Shown here: piece by piece, positions 35,401-46,852 of the stretch | Layout: each line of letters starts with the position of its first letter | How positions within the stretch are numbered: position 1 is the stretch's first letter | NCBI RefSeq assembly: GCF_958979055.1 | Contig: NC_084893.1 | Span: 21,350,487-21,414,486 of the forward strand | Direction of reading: 5' to 3' | Source: Alnus glutinosa | Lineage: Eukaryota > Streptophyta > Magnoliopsida > Fagales > Betulaceae | DNA: 64,000 nucleotides | Notes under the pieces: generated by a model | The model's database searches: none | Seen by the model: only the letters and a program-made list of their open reading frames with translations | What the model was told of the DNA's origin: nothing | Translations under genes and position numbers: made by a program

Positions 35401-36803
35401 TAGATGTAGGTGTTATATAAGCTTTTCATTAGAGTAAGTTCAAAGGGGTTGAAACCACTCCATATCCTTTCTTGTCACTGTAAAAGCTTTTTCAAAACTA
35501 AAATTGCTACTTTAGAGTTCTCTATAAGACCCGTGTTTCTGACTACTTCAGTTGTCTTTTTGTTGTCGACGACTCAATCAAGCTTCCCTGTGTGCTGCTT
35601 TTAGCAGAAAGCACACAGTGCTAATTTTAAGGTTCATCACTTTATTTACTCCCTTTAGGGTTGTTGTTTTAATCTCAGACTAAGATATTGAATATCTTTT
35701 TCTGCATATTAGTTTTGATTAATTATTTAAACCTTTGGAACATAATTTCCTTGAACACCACCCTATAATCTCCATTTTGATGGACCAGGTTTTCTTTCTT
35801 AAGATCTGGAATCTTTACCATCAGCTGTCTGGAAAGCCACATTCTTGTTCTTTACTGCTAAACTTCCTGCGTGTTTTGGAGTTTTTATCCTTCACTTTTG
35901 AAACCAACTGCTGTAGTTAAGTGATTCTCATCTCTTTGGTTATCTCTATTTATATATGTAATTTCCTGTTTCTTCAGCCATCCAAATGATTGTATTGGTC
36001 TTTAAGAGAATGAATCAGGAAGGGCAATTTTGTTGCTAAGTGAGGAAGGCAACTAACTAATGATTTAATTGGTTTCATATCTTCCAAGTCCTAGTTGAAA
36101 GCATTGTTTTGATTAATTAAATGGAAACATAATCACAAATCAAATATGGTTTGATTTTATTGATTTGAAATTAATAACTCTTTGGAAGTATTATTGTAAA
36201 TCAAAAACATTGCAACTCTAGTTTCCTGAAAGCAGGCTGTGCCTTTTACTAGGAATCTCAAGGTTTTCAAGAAACATTGCCCAAACAAATTGCATAATAA
36301 TTTTCTTCTCTCCATTCAAATGGCATATTGAATTGTTATGGCTGTACAAAGAATTAAGTCATTTCTTCATTTTGATTATCTCCAGTAAAGCTAGAATTCT
36401 GACGAACTTGTTAAAGAGAGACTTGCAGGCGTGGGTACTGCATGAGAAGGGAGAACTGCTGAGATTGGTGGACACATCATTGAATGAGAACTTCGATGTT
36501 GAGGAGGCTACCAGATTCCTAAAGATTAGTCTTCTTTGCACTCAAGACATGCCAAAGCTCCGACCATCCATGTCCACTGTTGTCAGTATGCTACTGGGTG
36601 AAATACATGTAGATGACAAGGAGATATCAAAACCAGGCCTGCTTTCTGAGTTACCGAATACAAATGATGATGGTAGAGGCCAGAAAACATCTTACGCATC
36701 ATCTTCAGGGTTAGGAAAGCTGGATAATTCGTCTTCATCAGAAAACATGACCACCTCATTTGGTACCATGACCTTCAATTCAATTTATGACCGAAGCAAT
36801 TAA
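32488..36803 (+). CDS. CRPK1: CRPK1-type receptor-like cytoplasmic Ser/Thr kinase
   Basis: Exons: 32488-32560, 33417-33523, 33663-33873, 33949-34186, 34865-35015, 36429-36803; all GT-AG and in frame, 384 aa. The start is the Met of Met-Thr-Cys-Phe, whose N-terminal cysteines could be lipidated; there is no signal peptide or transmembrane segment. Kinase landmarks: glycine loop Gly-Glu-Gly-Gly-Phe-Gly-Ser-Val (about 50-57), catalytic Lys72, His-Arg-Asp with Asp170, Asp-Phe-Gly at 188-190, Ala-Pro-Glu at 214-216. The catalytic set is intact. It resembles the Arabidopsis cold-responsive protein kinase 1 group, membrane-associated kinases that modulate cold signalling; the orthology call is from family memory. 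The C-terminal tail is Ser-rich. Intron 3 (75 bp) is in frame and stop-free. Confidence 0.87.
35145..35285. repeat. 72-bp tandem duplication in kinase intron 5
   Basis: The segment starting CATACAAGCATGGCTTCT occurs at 35145 and 35217 with only a few differences. Confidence 0.85.
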
Positions 36804-37347
36804 GTAGGTGTTGTTTAGCTTGTTTTGACAGCGGTTCCAGGGTTCTCTTCTTGATCTCTTTTGACCAAAAATCATTTAAATTTATTTTGTTTTCAAAAGC
36901 ATATAAAAAAAAAAAAAAAATACTTTCGAAGTGCTTTTTTTCCAAACAACACCTCAATTTCTTTTCTGTGGAACTGTCAATGGGGGTTGGTTATTCAACT
37001 TATTCTTTTTGTAATCAATTAGATTTAGTTTTTAGAATGCATATTAACACTGAGAAGAGCAGTTTGTAGAAATGGCTTGCAACCTAAATATTCATAAACT
37101 TTGAACATTTTTGCACTTAAATATTCTAGAAAACATCCTCACCTTCATGTACACAAAGGAATCTCAATTTAGTGCGTTGGGGAAAAAGATTCCCGTTTGA
37201 TACATCAGCATTCAAGTACTAGTGTTGGGCATGATCCCTTATAATATACATATATATGTGTAAAAAGATGATACATTATTTTGACTACCTTAGCCAAAAA
37301 TGAGAAAAAGAATGGAAAAAGAAAAGAACTGAAACTGCGAAGTTTAT
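36804..37347. other. convergent 3' ends of kinase and ABCG genes
   Basis: AT-rich 3' flanking sequence of two genes that face each other. A poly(A) run lies near 36906-36920. No gene in between. Confidence 0.6.
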
Positions 37348-39117
37348 CTAGCTTCTGGTTTTGTAACATCTGAACCATAAAATGAAAAAGCAAAGTACTC
37401 TGTACCCAATGATGAAGCCCAAAATAACGGCTAAATTGCTCCACTTCTGTGACTCTTTCAGATCTTGCTGTCTTAGGAACAAATTTGCACTCAAAGTGCA
37501 TTGTCCTTCCACAAATGTCAAGCACCTGGTCCTCCCTTGCTCTCCCCCATATTCATTTATCAAAAAACACTCAAATGGGTACTTGAACAAGCTCAAGTAA
37601 TGCATGAAAATCCAGTAACTGGGTATGTTTTCCTTTGATATGAAATACCCAGAAAAGAGAAAGAAAGAGCCCATTAATCCTGCAATCACTGAGGTACCCA
37701 TGATGAAGTTTGGCACTAGAGCACTGAAACATGCTACAAAAGAATTGGACATCAATAGAACCATCCAAACCACCAGAGAAAAGTAAAGAAATCCATCGAT
37801 TTCCTTCCTTAAACCAACCAGCCAATAAACTGGGGTTGTATACAGAAGACCAACCATTAAAAGGAAAGGAATAAAGACGAGGGTGTTTGCCATAACATAA
37901 GAAGATACTCTGTAAGCTCCTCTTGAAGTCTCATTCATCAAAATTCTTCTCTCCTGCAAGAAAATTGGTAGGCCTTCTGTTGTGGAAGACAGCAAGAAAG
38001 TGAGGCTGAAGGCAAAAAACCCAATTCGAGTTTGTAAGGCAACTTTCCCTTGCTCATTCCCAACATTCAGGAATATGGTTCCTAGTACAAATCCTGCTAT
38101 CAAGGCTTGTATGACTCTTGTGGCAAATAGTTGCTTGGTTCTGAAAATGTTGCTGCAAAATCGTCTCCCTAGTATTAAAATCTCCTCAAATCTAGAATTT
38201 GCAAAGAAGAGAAGCTTCTCTTTTCCATTGTTGGAGTGTTCACTATTTTCTTCACTATTTTCTGGAATTTGAATGACCAAGCTTTCTATGACATCAATGG
38301 CGAATTCAAGCACATTAACATGGGGAGGAATGCCATGGCCAGCCAGCATAAGCCTCTCTTCCAGAAGGCTCAATGATCCATTATGCATGACAAATCCATT
38401 TGAAAGTAAAACAATGCGATCAAACAGCTCGAGGATTCGAAAACTGGGTTGGTGAATGGTTAAAATAATTGTCTTACCTTGATTTACTACCATTGATCTG
38501 AGCAATGACACCACAAGAAAAGCTGAGGCTGAATCCAATCCAGAAGTTGGTTCGTCAATCAAAAGAACAGCCGGGTCATGAACCAAATCAACTCCGATGG
38601 AAACTCTACGCCTTTCGCCGCCTGAAATCCCACAATTTGATCCTCCTCCACTGATCATCGTGCTTGCAACATGCTCCAACCCAAGCTCCTTCATTAGATC
38701 TTTTACTTTAATGGCAGCCTCTTTTCTCCCACCCCTTAGCCTTAGCAGAGCACTATACATGAGGGTTTCTTGTACTGTAAGTAACGGAAACAAAGCATCT
38801 TCTTGGCTGACATATCCTGATATTCTCCTGAAGAGGTTGACGTCGATAGGCCAATCATTCACCAACACCTGCCCTGACACTTTCCTCTGTGATGATATCA
38901 TTCCTGCTAGAGCCTCCAGCAGTGTGGTTTTTCCAGCTCCACTGGGTCCAGCAATGGCTGTGATCTCCCCAGGCCTTGCTTCACAGCTTACATGCTTCAA
39001 AATGAATTTAGGAGCTCTCTTTGGAGTTCCACATAATTTGTAGGACAGATTTTTGGTTTCTATTCTATATGGAACTCTCCGGCCACCGGAAACCGGCCCC
39101 TTCACTGGCAGTTCCAT
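37348..39117 (-). CDS. ABCG10: half-size ABC transporter, subfamily G (ABCG10-like)
   Basis: A single intronless 589-aa frame from ATG at 39117. The N-terminal nucleotide-binding domain has Walker A Gly-Pro-Ser-Gly-Ala-Gly-Lys-Thr (57-64), Q-loop near 104, signature Ile-Ser-Gly-Gly-Glu-Arg-Arg (164-170), Walker B Leu-Leu-Ile-Asp-Glu-Pro (185-190) and H-loop His222; all key residues are present. The C-terminal half (from about residue 330) has roughly six hydrophobic spans, the reverse NBD-TMD order typical of WBC-type half transporters, which must dimerise. The N terminus Met-Glu-Leu-Pro-Val-Lys and length match the ABCG4/8/10 clade, whose members are intronless plasma-membrane transporters; ABCG10 types have been linked to phenylpropanoid precursor export. 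The substrate here is inference. It faces the kinase gene tail to tail. Confidence 0.92.
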   Translation of the reverse strand: MELPVKGPVSGGRRVPYRIETKNLSYKLCGTPKRAPKFILKHVSCEARPGEITAIAGPSGAGKTTLLEALAGMISSQRKVSGQVLVNDWPIDVNLFRRISGYVSQEDALFPLLTVQETLMYSALLRLRGGRKEAAIKVKDLMKELGLEHVASTMISGGGSNCGISGGERRRVSIGVDLVHDPAVLLIDEPTSGLDSASAFLVVSLLRSMVVNQGKTIILTIHQPSFRILELFDRIVLLSNGFVMHNGSLSLLEERLMLAGHGIPPHVNVLEFAIDVIESLVIQIPENSEENSEHSNNGKEKLLFFANSRFEEILILGRRFCSNIFRTKQLFATRVIQALIAGFVLGTIFLNVGNEQGKVALQTRIGFFAFSLTFLLSSTTEGLPIFLQERRILMNETSRGAYRVSSYVMANTLVFIPFLLMVGLLYTTPVYWLVGLRKEIDGFLYFSLVVWMVLLMSNSFVACFSALVPNFIMGTSVIAGLMGSFFLFSGYFISKENIPSYWIFMHYLSLFKYPFECFLINEYGGEQGRTRCLTFVEGQCTLSANLFLRQQDLKESQKWSNLAVILGFIIGYRVLCFFILWFRCYKTRS

Positions 39118-39837
39118 TTGACAGACAGAGAGTGAAAATGTGATGTGTTAAGATTGAATATGTAAAGAAGAGGAGGAGATGAGCTAACACACCAAACTAG
39201 GTGTTGCAAACGTGCAAGTTAAAAAGGTTGAGACGCCAATATAGATATTTTTGACATGCATGCATGGGCATAGACAGCCCTTGGGCATGTGCTTGATTTC
39301 ATTTTTCTTTCCAAATGGGACTTTTGGTGGGCTTTGGAAAGCTTGGTGTGTGCTTCAAGAAAGCTAAAAAAGAGGAAGCTTTTCCAGGTGAACCTAATAT
39401 TGACTGAGCAGGGTTGGTGTTGGTTGCCTCACCACCTTCCCACCCTAATTCACAGCTCAGCAGTTAAGTAGGTTGGAAACTGCTAAGATGACATGTGTAG
39501 GTACGTAGGTAGGAAGGGATTTGCCTTAATTACTCGCACTAATTACTTTCTAAATTAAACACAAAAATAATTGGGGAACTGTACAACTCTTAGCACAATT
39601 TTAACGGTCCTTATTTTATACAAATGACTATCACATGGTAGTTGATGTTTTTGGGATGGACATGATAAATACCACATGAATTGTTATGACAGTCTGTAAA
39701 CATAGTAAGTATCATGTGTACATATCGCCACGTAATGATTTATGTTTTAGTGGTTGACGTGATAATTGTTATGAAGACGGTCACATCCCTTTGTAAGGGA
39801 CCTGTACTATTTCTAACGGCTCTCAATTAAGAAAATA
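39118..39837 (-). promoter_or_regulatory. upstream region of the ABCG gene
   Basis: Non-coding sequence that must contain the ABCG promoter and 5' UTR. No confident TATA box or cis-element could be picked, and no gene is seen. Confidence 0.35.
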
Positions 39838-40352
39838 GGAAAAATTTCACTTACACCTCCAAAGTATCAGTGGTTGCGGGTCGAGGACTCCTTCTCGTTT
39901 CCCTTTTTCAAACTCCAATTCGTATTGTTCATAGAGAAATTTCTGATCAACAATAGAACAAGATCCATTTTGCATCATGTCTAAGGGATTCCTTGGTTTG
40001 GGCCGAAGAAGCAATATCACTCGATAATTATCAAACTAATTGCAATCTTTTTCTGTTCGTGAGGATCCCACCAGGGTGACTTCTACTTCTAATAGGCCAT
40101 GAACTAAATCAGAATCATTCTCAACGAGTCCATAAAAAGTGATCCCATTTTTTTTTATCTTGGTTTTGCAATCATAACTTCGAACTTTTAATTTTTGAAA
40201 TGTCAATATTCTGAACAAAATTTCGTTTTAATTTCACCAATTTTTTTGTTAAATCGCACAAATGTCCTTTTTTAAAAATATATATATATATATATATATA
40301 ATAAAATTTCACCCACATGGCTATGGGTCACCAGACCCCAAGGAATTTTTGC

Positions 40353-40383
<31 letters not shown>

Positions 40384-40524
40384 AGGGGTATTTTGGGCAT
40401 TTTAACAAAAATGGGTGAAATTAAGAGTGAAAAATTCTCGAGATACCAATATTGCAAAAATTAAAAATTTGAGATTATAATTACAAAAACACAAATAATT
40501 AGAAAGGTGCAAGTGAAGCTTTCC
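39838..40524. mobile_element. TIR element, about 690 bp, degenerate
   Basis: Ends GGAAAAATTTCACTTACACC and the inverse of GGAAAGCTTCACTTGCACC face each other. The interior has a (TA)n run (about 40279-40301) and a 27-bp poly(T) (about 40353-40379). Its right arm (40438-40524) reappears at 49871-49955, fused to the last exon of MORF copy 1. Confidence 0.6.
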
Positions 40525-41290
40525 ATGGAAGATGGCCTAAGGAAGAAAATGATTTGAGGATTGACGTTGCAGCATGACATCCTGTAAAACTTATTGGTTA
40601 GTTCTTCACTTACCAGGAAAAATATGTTACAAGTGAATAAAAATAAAATATAAAATGGTTTTGGGGCTTATGTACCATGAAGTTATGGGCTATCGTCAAG
40701 GGCTGTCAATTTGAGTTGGTAGGTTAGGTTTGGGTAAACCCGCTTGATTTTACCAACTCGTTAAGGGTTAACTCAAATACAATCTGTTTAGTAGTTAAAC
40801 GGGTCAAATCCTTTAACCTTCAACCCTCACACAACTCACGAGTGACCACACACGACTCGTTTGACCCGCTTAAAAAATGGGTCGACCCGTTGGCATGTTT
40901 TGACCTAAATGCAACCCGTTTTGACATGTTTTATATATATATATATATATATAAACGGGTCAAGTAGGTTGACACGTGATTGGCCGAGTCAACCCGTATG
41001 ACCCGAACCCATTTATTCCAAATTTTAATCCTTTAATGCCGTGTCAAGTTCGAGAATCGTTTCAAAAATTGACAACCCTACTATGGTGCATCTTTTGCAA
41101 TAAGAACAATGAACTCATTTTTGTTGATTTCAGGCTGGGAGTTTATGAATGTGCTATACAAAAGATTGAATGAACATATTTTGCTAGTGAAATTGAGATG
41201 ATTCATTTTAATGTTAGCAGCAACACTGTTAATAGTAACCATAGTATAAAAAACCTTGGAAATTCATATAAATTAAATAATAGAGAGATG
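40438..41290. repeat. dispersed repeat block, copy A (uninterrupted)
   Basis: Similar in order and orientation to 49868-50030 plus 53455-54165. Copy A lacks the approximately 3.4-kb set of elements sitting in copy B at 50030-53455. It contains a hAT-like MITE (40703-41090). Confidence 0.75.
40703..41090. mobile_element. hAT-like MITE (GGGCTGTCAATTT family)
   Basis: Begins AGGGCTGTCAATTTG and ends AAATTGACAACCCT, with GGGTCAA/TTGACCC and ACCCG-rich subterminal motifs and a (TA)n core. A second diverged copy lies at 53565-53952 inside the related block. Confidence 0.7.
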
Positions 41291-41911
41291 TTGGGTTTCA
41301 TTCTTTTGTACATTTCTTGTTCATCTCCGTATAAGAGATGAGCAAATCCATCATTGAATCTATGAGACCGTTTCACTGATTCAATGATGAATATACGTAA
41401 AATATGTATAAAAAATACGTAAGAGAATAACACATAACCCGTCTCTAAAAAATATGTCACACTTATGCACACACATAAAGAAAGTAATAATGAATTCGAG
41501 GCAAAATGTTAAATAGATACGACATAGCTCCAATTAACCAGCAAGCAAAGACATTGACATTGGCGTATTCTTGAATTATAATTGGGAGTTGACCGTGTTG
41601 ATTGAAGACACAAAAGGAAATATAGGATCATGAACCAGTGGGGTCTAAGATTTTAGAGTGCGGTTGTGATTGCGATTTCGTAGATAAAATATGTGATTTT
41701 AAATAAAATCGTAGAAAATAAACCGTTTGGGAATTACGTTTTTAAAAAATTCTGATTTGAAAATATAGAATGGGGTATTTTTTTGAAAACGCATAATTTT
41801 AAAAGGCTAACTTGCGATTATGATAAACACTTAACTTCGTTTTTAAAAATTATTTTTCCAAATAGCTCATTTAAAAATCACTATTTGAAATTGCAAGTTC
41901 AAACGGCCCTT
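41291..41911. other. AT-rich intergenic sequence
   Basis: No gene or element with clear ends is visible. Part of 41640-41910 carries symmetrical AAATCGT/TTTTAAAA-type stretches that may be an old MITE. Confidence 0.4.
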
Positions 41912-42091
41912 TAGTTGAAGTGCCAAAAATACATTTTAACAAATTTTAAAGTTGTCACTCGTCTATATATATATATATATACACAAGAATAAAAAGGTAT
42001 GTTGCCCCTAACTCACAGTCTATCTACAAAGTATAAATAGACGAGTGACAACTTTAAAATTTGTTAAAATGTATTTTTGGCACTTCAACTA
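41912..42091. repeat. perfect 55-bp inverted repeat with 70-nt spacer
   Basis: Arms 41912-41966 and 42037-42091 are exact reverse complements, beginning TAGTTGAAGTGCC. Spacer 41967-42036 includes a TA-rich run. The transcript would fold into a long perfect hairpin. It could be a young foldback MITE or a small-RNA source; no family could be named. Confidence 0.9.
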
Positions 42092-42299
42092 TATATATAT
42101 ATATATCGTCTGCAATAATACTCCAAATTCTAGATAATCAGTTCGAACTGCTAACGTTGGTCAACATGAGTCCGTTGGTCAGCCCGTTGTTGCCAAGAGA
42201 GCATGTTAGGGTGGTCCCGACAGTGGTTCCGATAGAGTTTAAACTTGATTATTGAAAACTTAGAGTCTTAAAGCATACTGTGTTCAATCTTTAGGAGCT

Positions 42300-43930
42300 C
42301 TTATTCTAGATCTTATATGCTTTCTTCTTCTGATAATAGTGACAATGTCATAAATAATGAAGAAATTAATATCATGAATCAAGAACGAAATCTTCAAGAG
42401 TGGAATTTACCTTTAGTCCCTACAAGAAATATTTATAAACAATCAACTTTTTTAAATTTATATTTTCTTTCAGATTATACCATCAAAACAGTTGAAAGAA
42501 TATTTTCTTTAAATAAAGAATATGAAACTATTAAATTATTTTCAAAAAATAATATTGAAAAGCATAAGCAAAAAATTCCTTTATACATATAGAACTTGTC
42601 CAAGTAGCTGTTAAACCCTTAACAAGACAATGATTAAATAATAGTGTCTTATTATGTTTAATAGATGGTAGACATTTAAATTTTAGAGATTCGTTATTAG
42701 GATCTATAGAATCATTTTTATATGAAGATTCTCTATATTTTAATTGTCACCCGAATTTTTTATTATCCTTATTTGACCCTACTCTTCTACAAGCTTTATA
42801 ATTAAATATTAAAACTCATGGTTATAATATGATGAAAGGATCACAACCTTTAGCTATTGTTCATAGAATTTATTATAAACTTATGAAAACAACATTAGAA
42901 CCTCAAGCATTTGTAGAAAGCCCAAAAGGACAAACTTTATTATTACAATGTAATACACAAAATTCTACAATATGTACACTAAAACAAATCAGTTGGGATG
43001 ATGTAGTCTCCTGAATATGAGCATAAGAGAAGATGATTTTTTAATACATATTCATAAATAGAACAAAATCATATAAGAGCTAAATTTTATAGTCAAATGA
43101 ATGAAATGAGAACAGATATATATTTCTTCCCTTGATTTGAACATAATTATAAACAAATTAACACTAGAGAAATTAATACTATCAGTAGAGCTAAAAATAG
43201 TTGGATAAAATTACAAACTAATGAAATTATCCATGAAGAATATCCCCCTTATGAATCTATTACTCTTTCACACAGATGATTGCAGGTAGTTGCTTCTCCT
43301 CTTAAAAAAGCATGTCTTAGTAATGATAATAAAAATTTAGATAATATTATACAACAAAATAATTTTACTAAATACTAATACATATATAAAAGATCTTGGT
43401 GAAAAAGTAGAAAGAATTGAAAATCAGATAAATCCATTAACATTTAACATTTAGAAATAAGAAAAAGAAATTGAAAGACCTTTATTTATACCATATGAAA
43501 CCCCTCCAAATTTATACTTTTCTTTTAAAAAATACAATACGGAATTATTAGAAGAAATTTCTAAAAGATTAGATACTTTAAAAATTAAAAATCATGCATC
43601 AATCTCAAATCATAATAAAGAAATTCTGACCATAAAAAAAATCACATGAAGAAAAAAAGAAGAAGAAGATATAGAATCTTATATAGATAAGTTACAGTTT
43701 CAACTTAAAAATTTAGATCTAAATAAAATGATTTCAGGAAATCATAATGATTAAGGAAGAACGCCTAAGAATAATTATAAAGGAAAATATACAACGTATA
43801 CTTCTATAACTCGTAATTGGTATCCTAAACCCACACCTCTATATATATAATTTGAAGAAAAAGAAAACTAGGAATAAAAGCTACTTACACACCTGATACT
43901 TTATATGAATGGAATATATATGGTTTATTA
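42300..43930 (+). pseudogene. endogenous caulimovirid (pararetrovirus) remnant
   Basis: Frames at 42317-42592 and 42829-43014, plus the stop-interrupted sequence between and after them, resemble the movement-protein region of plant pararetroviruses. Downstream stop-broken frames to about 43930 are Lys/Asn/Ile-rich with a Trp-Tyr-Pro-Lys-Pro-like motif, as seen next to the movement protein in endogenous petuvirus/florendovirus-like copies. Many stop codons and frame changes interrupt it, and no RT, RNase H or complete polyprotein is present. It is an old, non-functional genomic copy. Genus cannot be decided by eye. Confidence 0.65.
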
Positions 43931-44159
43931 GAATATGAAATTTTGAATGTCTTATATTTTTTTAAAAAAAAAAAAATTTATTGTAAGTTACAATCGTTGA
44001 TTGATGTTGACGTGACATATTAATGATTCTATTAACTTTTTTTAATGGTAGGGATCTAATGCTTTTTTTCTTCTTCTTCATCTTCTGCTTCTTCCTTTTT
44101 TTTTTTGTTTTTTTATTGTTTTTTTTTTTTTTTTTGCTTACTTTATAGTTTTTAGTTGG
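43931..44159. other. T/A-rich low-complexity sequence
   Basis: Poly(A) and poly(T) runs, including T-rich tracts at 44090-44140; no coding sequence. Confidence 0.6.
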
Positions 44160-44525
44160 AAAAAATACAAAATTAGTCTATGTGGTTTACCTGATTTTCA
44201 ATTAGCTCACTATCGTATCAAAATGAATTCAAAGGTCCTTGAGGTATACCAAAAAAATAATTTACTAACTATAGTAAAATTCTGTCCATTGAATTAACAG
44301 ATTATGTTAGTGTGACACTGACTTAAATATGATACGCGTCATAATTTAATTGGCTCTGACGTGTCATATTCTTGGATGTATGTAAATTTAGTTAACGAAA
44401 TTTGACTGTAGGGAGTAAATTAATTTTTTGAAATACCTTAGAGACCTCTAAATTTATTTTGATACGATAGTGAGCTAATTACAAATCAAATAAACTACAT
44501 TGACTAATTTTATATTTTTCCTATT
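44160..44525. mobile_element. 366-bp foldback MITE
   Basis: Left arm (about 44161-44280) and right arm (about 44405-44525) are inverted repeats with AAAATA(C/T)AAAATTAGTC ends and a shared AGCTCACTATCGTATC block. A diverged piece of its right arm plus flank recurs at 54670-54812. Confidence 0.75.
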
Positions 44526-45108
44526 TTCTAAACCATATAGTCACATACTACTATTTGTCAAAAGTCCAAACTACTTTGACCAATTTAACATTTGTTTTGT
44601 GTTATTCATTTGTTTCTTCGGTCACAGTATGTTTTTGTAATGCTCAAATTTACATTGCACCATTTGTTGGCATGTAGCTAGATCGGCTCTCTTTTCTTTT
44701 TAGAGTGTGCGTTATTATAAAGATAGGTCCAAACGGTGTCTTTGTATTGTTTGTGTATTGTTTAGGCAACTGTTTTTAAGTCAAATCCTTTTAGCTTAAA
44801 GTGTAAGGGTTCTTGTACTTCTATTTTCATGTATTTACCTTCGGGCTTTTAACAATATATGGTAGCACATCCTACATGTTCTAAAAAAAAAAACAAAAGC
44901 TAAGGTTAGGGTTAGACATGTAATAACTTAATGTACTCTAAAAAACATAATATCACTTTTTATTTGTTCTCTTTCAATATATTGGAGTACAATTGTAAAT
45001 CTATGGATTATATTGCGAAAAGTGTTCGCTCTAATTTGGTTTTTATTCATTTATTTATTTATTTTTGTTTTTCATTTGCTCAAAAGAAAAACGGAAAATG
45101 AAAAATTT
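44526..45108. other. spacer including the old upstream region of MORF copy 1
   Basis: No gene. The last part (about 45040-45092, ending in GCTCAAAAGAAAAAC) matches sequence 200-250 bp upstream of MORF copy 2 (62095-62145), so it is the original promoter-distal flank displaced by insertions. Confidence 0.55.
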
Positions 45109-45110
45109 CA

Positions 45111-45540
45111 CAAAATGGTATCGAATTATACGTTGTTTTGATATAAGATTACTGAACTACTAAACGTTTTAAACTGAGATATCCATGTTTCCAAACGTAA
45201 ACATTTCACTTAAAGGTACTTTGTTAGGATTTGCTGTTAAATCTTAATAGAGTACCTAAAATATCCCTATTTTTTTAGGAAAAAAAAAAAATTAAATGTT
45301 AGTCAGAATTTAACGGAAATTGTAACAATATCCATGCCTAAATCTTTGAATTTTTTTTTTTAAAAAAAAAACACAAGGGTATTTTGAGAATTTTGACAGG
45401 ATTTAACAGTAAATCCTAACGGAATACTTTTAAGTGAGACGTTTGGAAACGTGGATACTCCAGTTTGAAACGTTTGCTAGTTCAGTATCCTTATCTTAAA
45501 ACGACGTATAATTCAATATCTTTTTGTAAAGAAATTTGGC
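45111..45540. mobile_element. approximately 430-bp foldback MITE
   Basis: Inverted arms of about 145 bp (45111-45258 and 45385-45535) share GAATTATACGT, TACTGAACTA, TTTCCAAACGT and TTAGGATTT blocks. The core holds A- and T-runs. No coding capacity. Confidence 0.75.
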
Positions 45541-45586
45541 TTATATGCCGTATGCATGCTGTAGTGGAAAACGGTACCGTTTTTAA

Positions 45587-45625
<39 letters not shown>

Positions 45626-45752
45626 CTTTAAAAACTTAATAATAAAATTTTTTATTAAAACTTAAAAATTATATAATAATAATAATAATAATTTAAAATA
45701 AAGAAATTATTAAAAACTAGAAAAACAAAAGGGACGGCTGGCCACCCCATTT

Positions 45753-46645
45753 TTGGCCGATCTGGGGTGGACCATCAAGCACGAAGAAGCTCAACCATCA
45801 AGCACGAACTCCGATCCCAACGGTCAGACGCTGAAGTTCGCCGTGGCCATCTCTCTTCTCCGATTGAAGCTTCTTCAAATCCAGTCCAATCCTTCTGAGT
45901 CCGACGCTCTCTCCGATGGAAGCGAAAGGTCCCGCCACCAATTTCTCATATCTCTGTTTGGTTTGCGATAAAATTTATGAACAGAACTTTGTGGTCCTAC
46001 TTTGCTTTTTTTCTTTGTCTTATTGAGTTTTATCTGTGGAGGTTTAGGCTAAGGAGCGAAAGCAAGAGATACTGAGACTCAAAGAAGATCTCAAGGAGGC
46101 CGAAGGTTCTCAAATTTCTCTATCTCTCTCGGTCCCTTAGATCGTTTGATTTAGGTTTTGTGATGTGTATTTTGCCTTCAGATGCTACGCAGTGCGATAT
46201 GTGTAACAGATTTATTATCTGTTTAGGAATTTAGGGTTTTTATTTCAGAATTGTAAAATGAAATTGGAATGGGATTGAATTGATGATCAACTGAGGAAGA
46301 TAATGGAAGAAAAGATAGATGATGAATCTAAAAATGGAATTCAACTTAATCCATGGAAAATTATAGAATGACAACTTAGAGAGCAACTCTCCCTGTCTAA
46401 ATGCTGGATACCAATTTTCATGCTTAAAACATTTAACTAGTCTTGTTTATATTGACTTACCTAAAGGTCACTAACTAATAAGGCACAATACCCATTAAAC
46501 TACTAAGGCGGACATTAACTAATATATCTGTTACAATATGTTTCCGCAAAGCGCTTCTTGCAAGTACTATTTCTTTGATAATTTGAGAAAGTTGAGCTCT
46601 ATGCAACTTGGAGACAGCTCTTCGCCGGAGATTTCTCAGACAAGG
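45753..46645 (+). pseudogene. captured MULTIPOLAR SPINDLE 1 (MPS1)-like gene fragment
   Basis: Genomic capture with introns. Exon 1-like 45753-45928 ends in a Leu-Arg-Trp-Lys-Arg-Lys coding stretch (one frame slip). Exon 2-like, about 46049-46104, encodes Ala-Lys-Glu-Arg-Lys-Gln-Glu-Ile-Leu-Arg-Leu. Exon 3-like starts at 46181 after a TTCAG acceptor (Asp-Ala-Thr-Gln-Cys-Asp) and resumes after a 334-bp insertion with Phe-Pro-Gln and Cys-Lys-Tyr-Tyr-Phe-Phe-Asp-Asn-Leu. This order fits plant MPS1, needed for meiotic double-strand breaks and spindle organisation; the match is from memory of the family. Only the N-terminal part is present, so it is not functional. Confidence 0.65.
46202..46535. 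mobile_element. solo LTR (334 bp) in the captured MPS1 exon
   Basis: Starts TGTAACAGAT and ends ATCTGTTACA, a 10-bp inverted terminus with TG...CA. It is flanked by the 5-bp direct repeat ATATG (46197-46201 and 46536-46540). Removing the insert plus one TSD copy rejoins the MPS1-like reading frame. Confidence 0.88.
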
Positions 46646-46852
46646 TTATATCATCGTCCCCCCTAATTCAGCCCCAGCCACCCCCTTGGCCAAAAATGGG
46701 GTGGCCGGCCACCCCATTGGTCAACCGGCTGCCCTTTTTGTTTTTTAAGTTTTTAATATTTTTTATTTTTAATTATTAATTTTTTTTTATATAATTTATA
46801 AGTTTTTTAATAAATTTTTTATAATTAAGTTTTTAAAGCAAATTTTTTTTAG

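Noticed and set aside
38597..39043. 148-aa plus-strand frame inside the ABCG gene
   Set aside because: Shadow of the conserved nucleotide-binding domain on the opposite strand.
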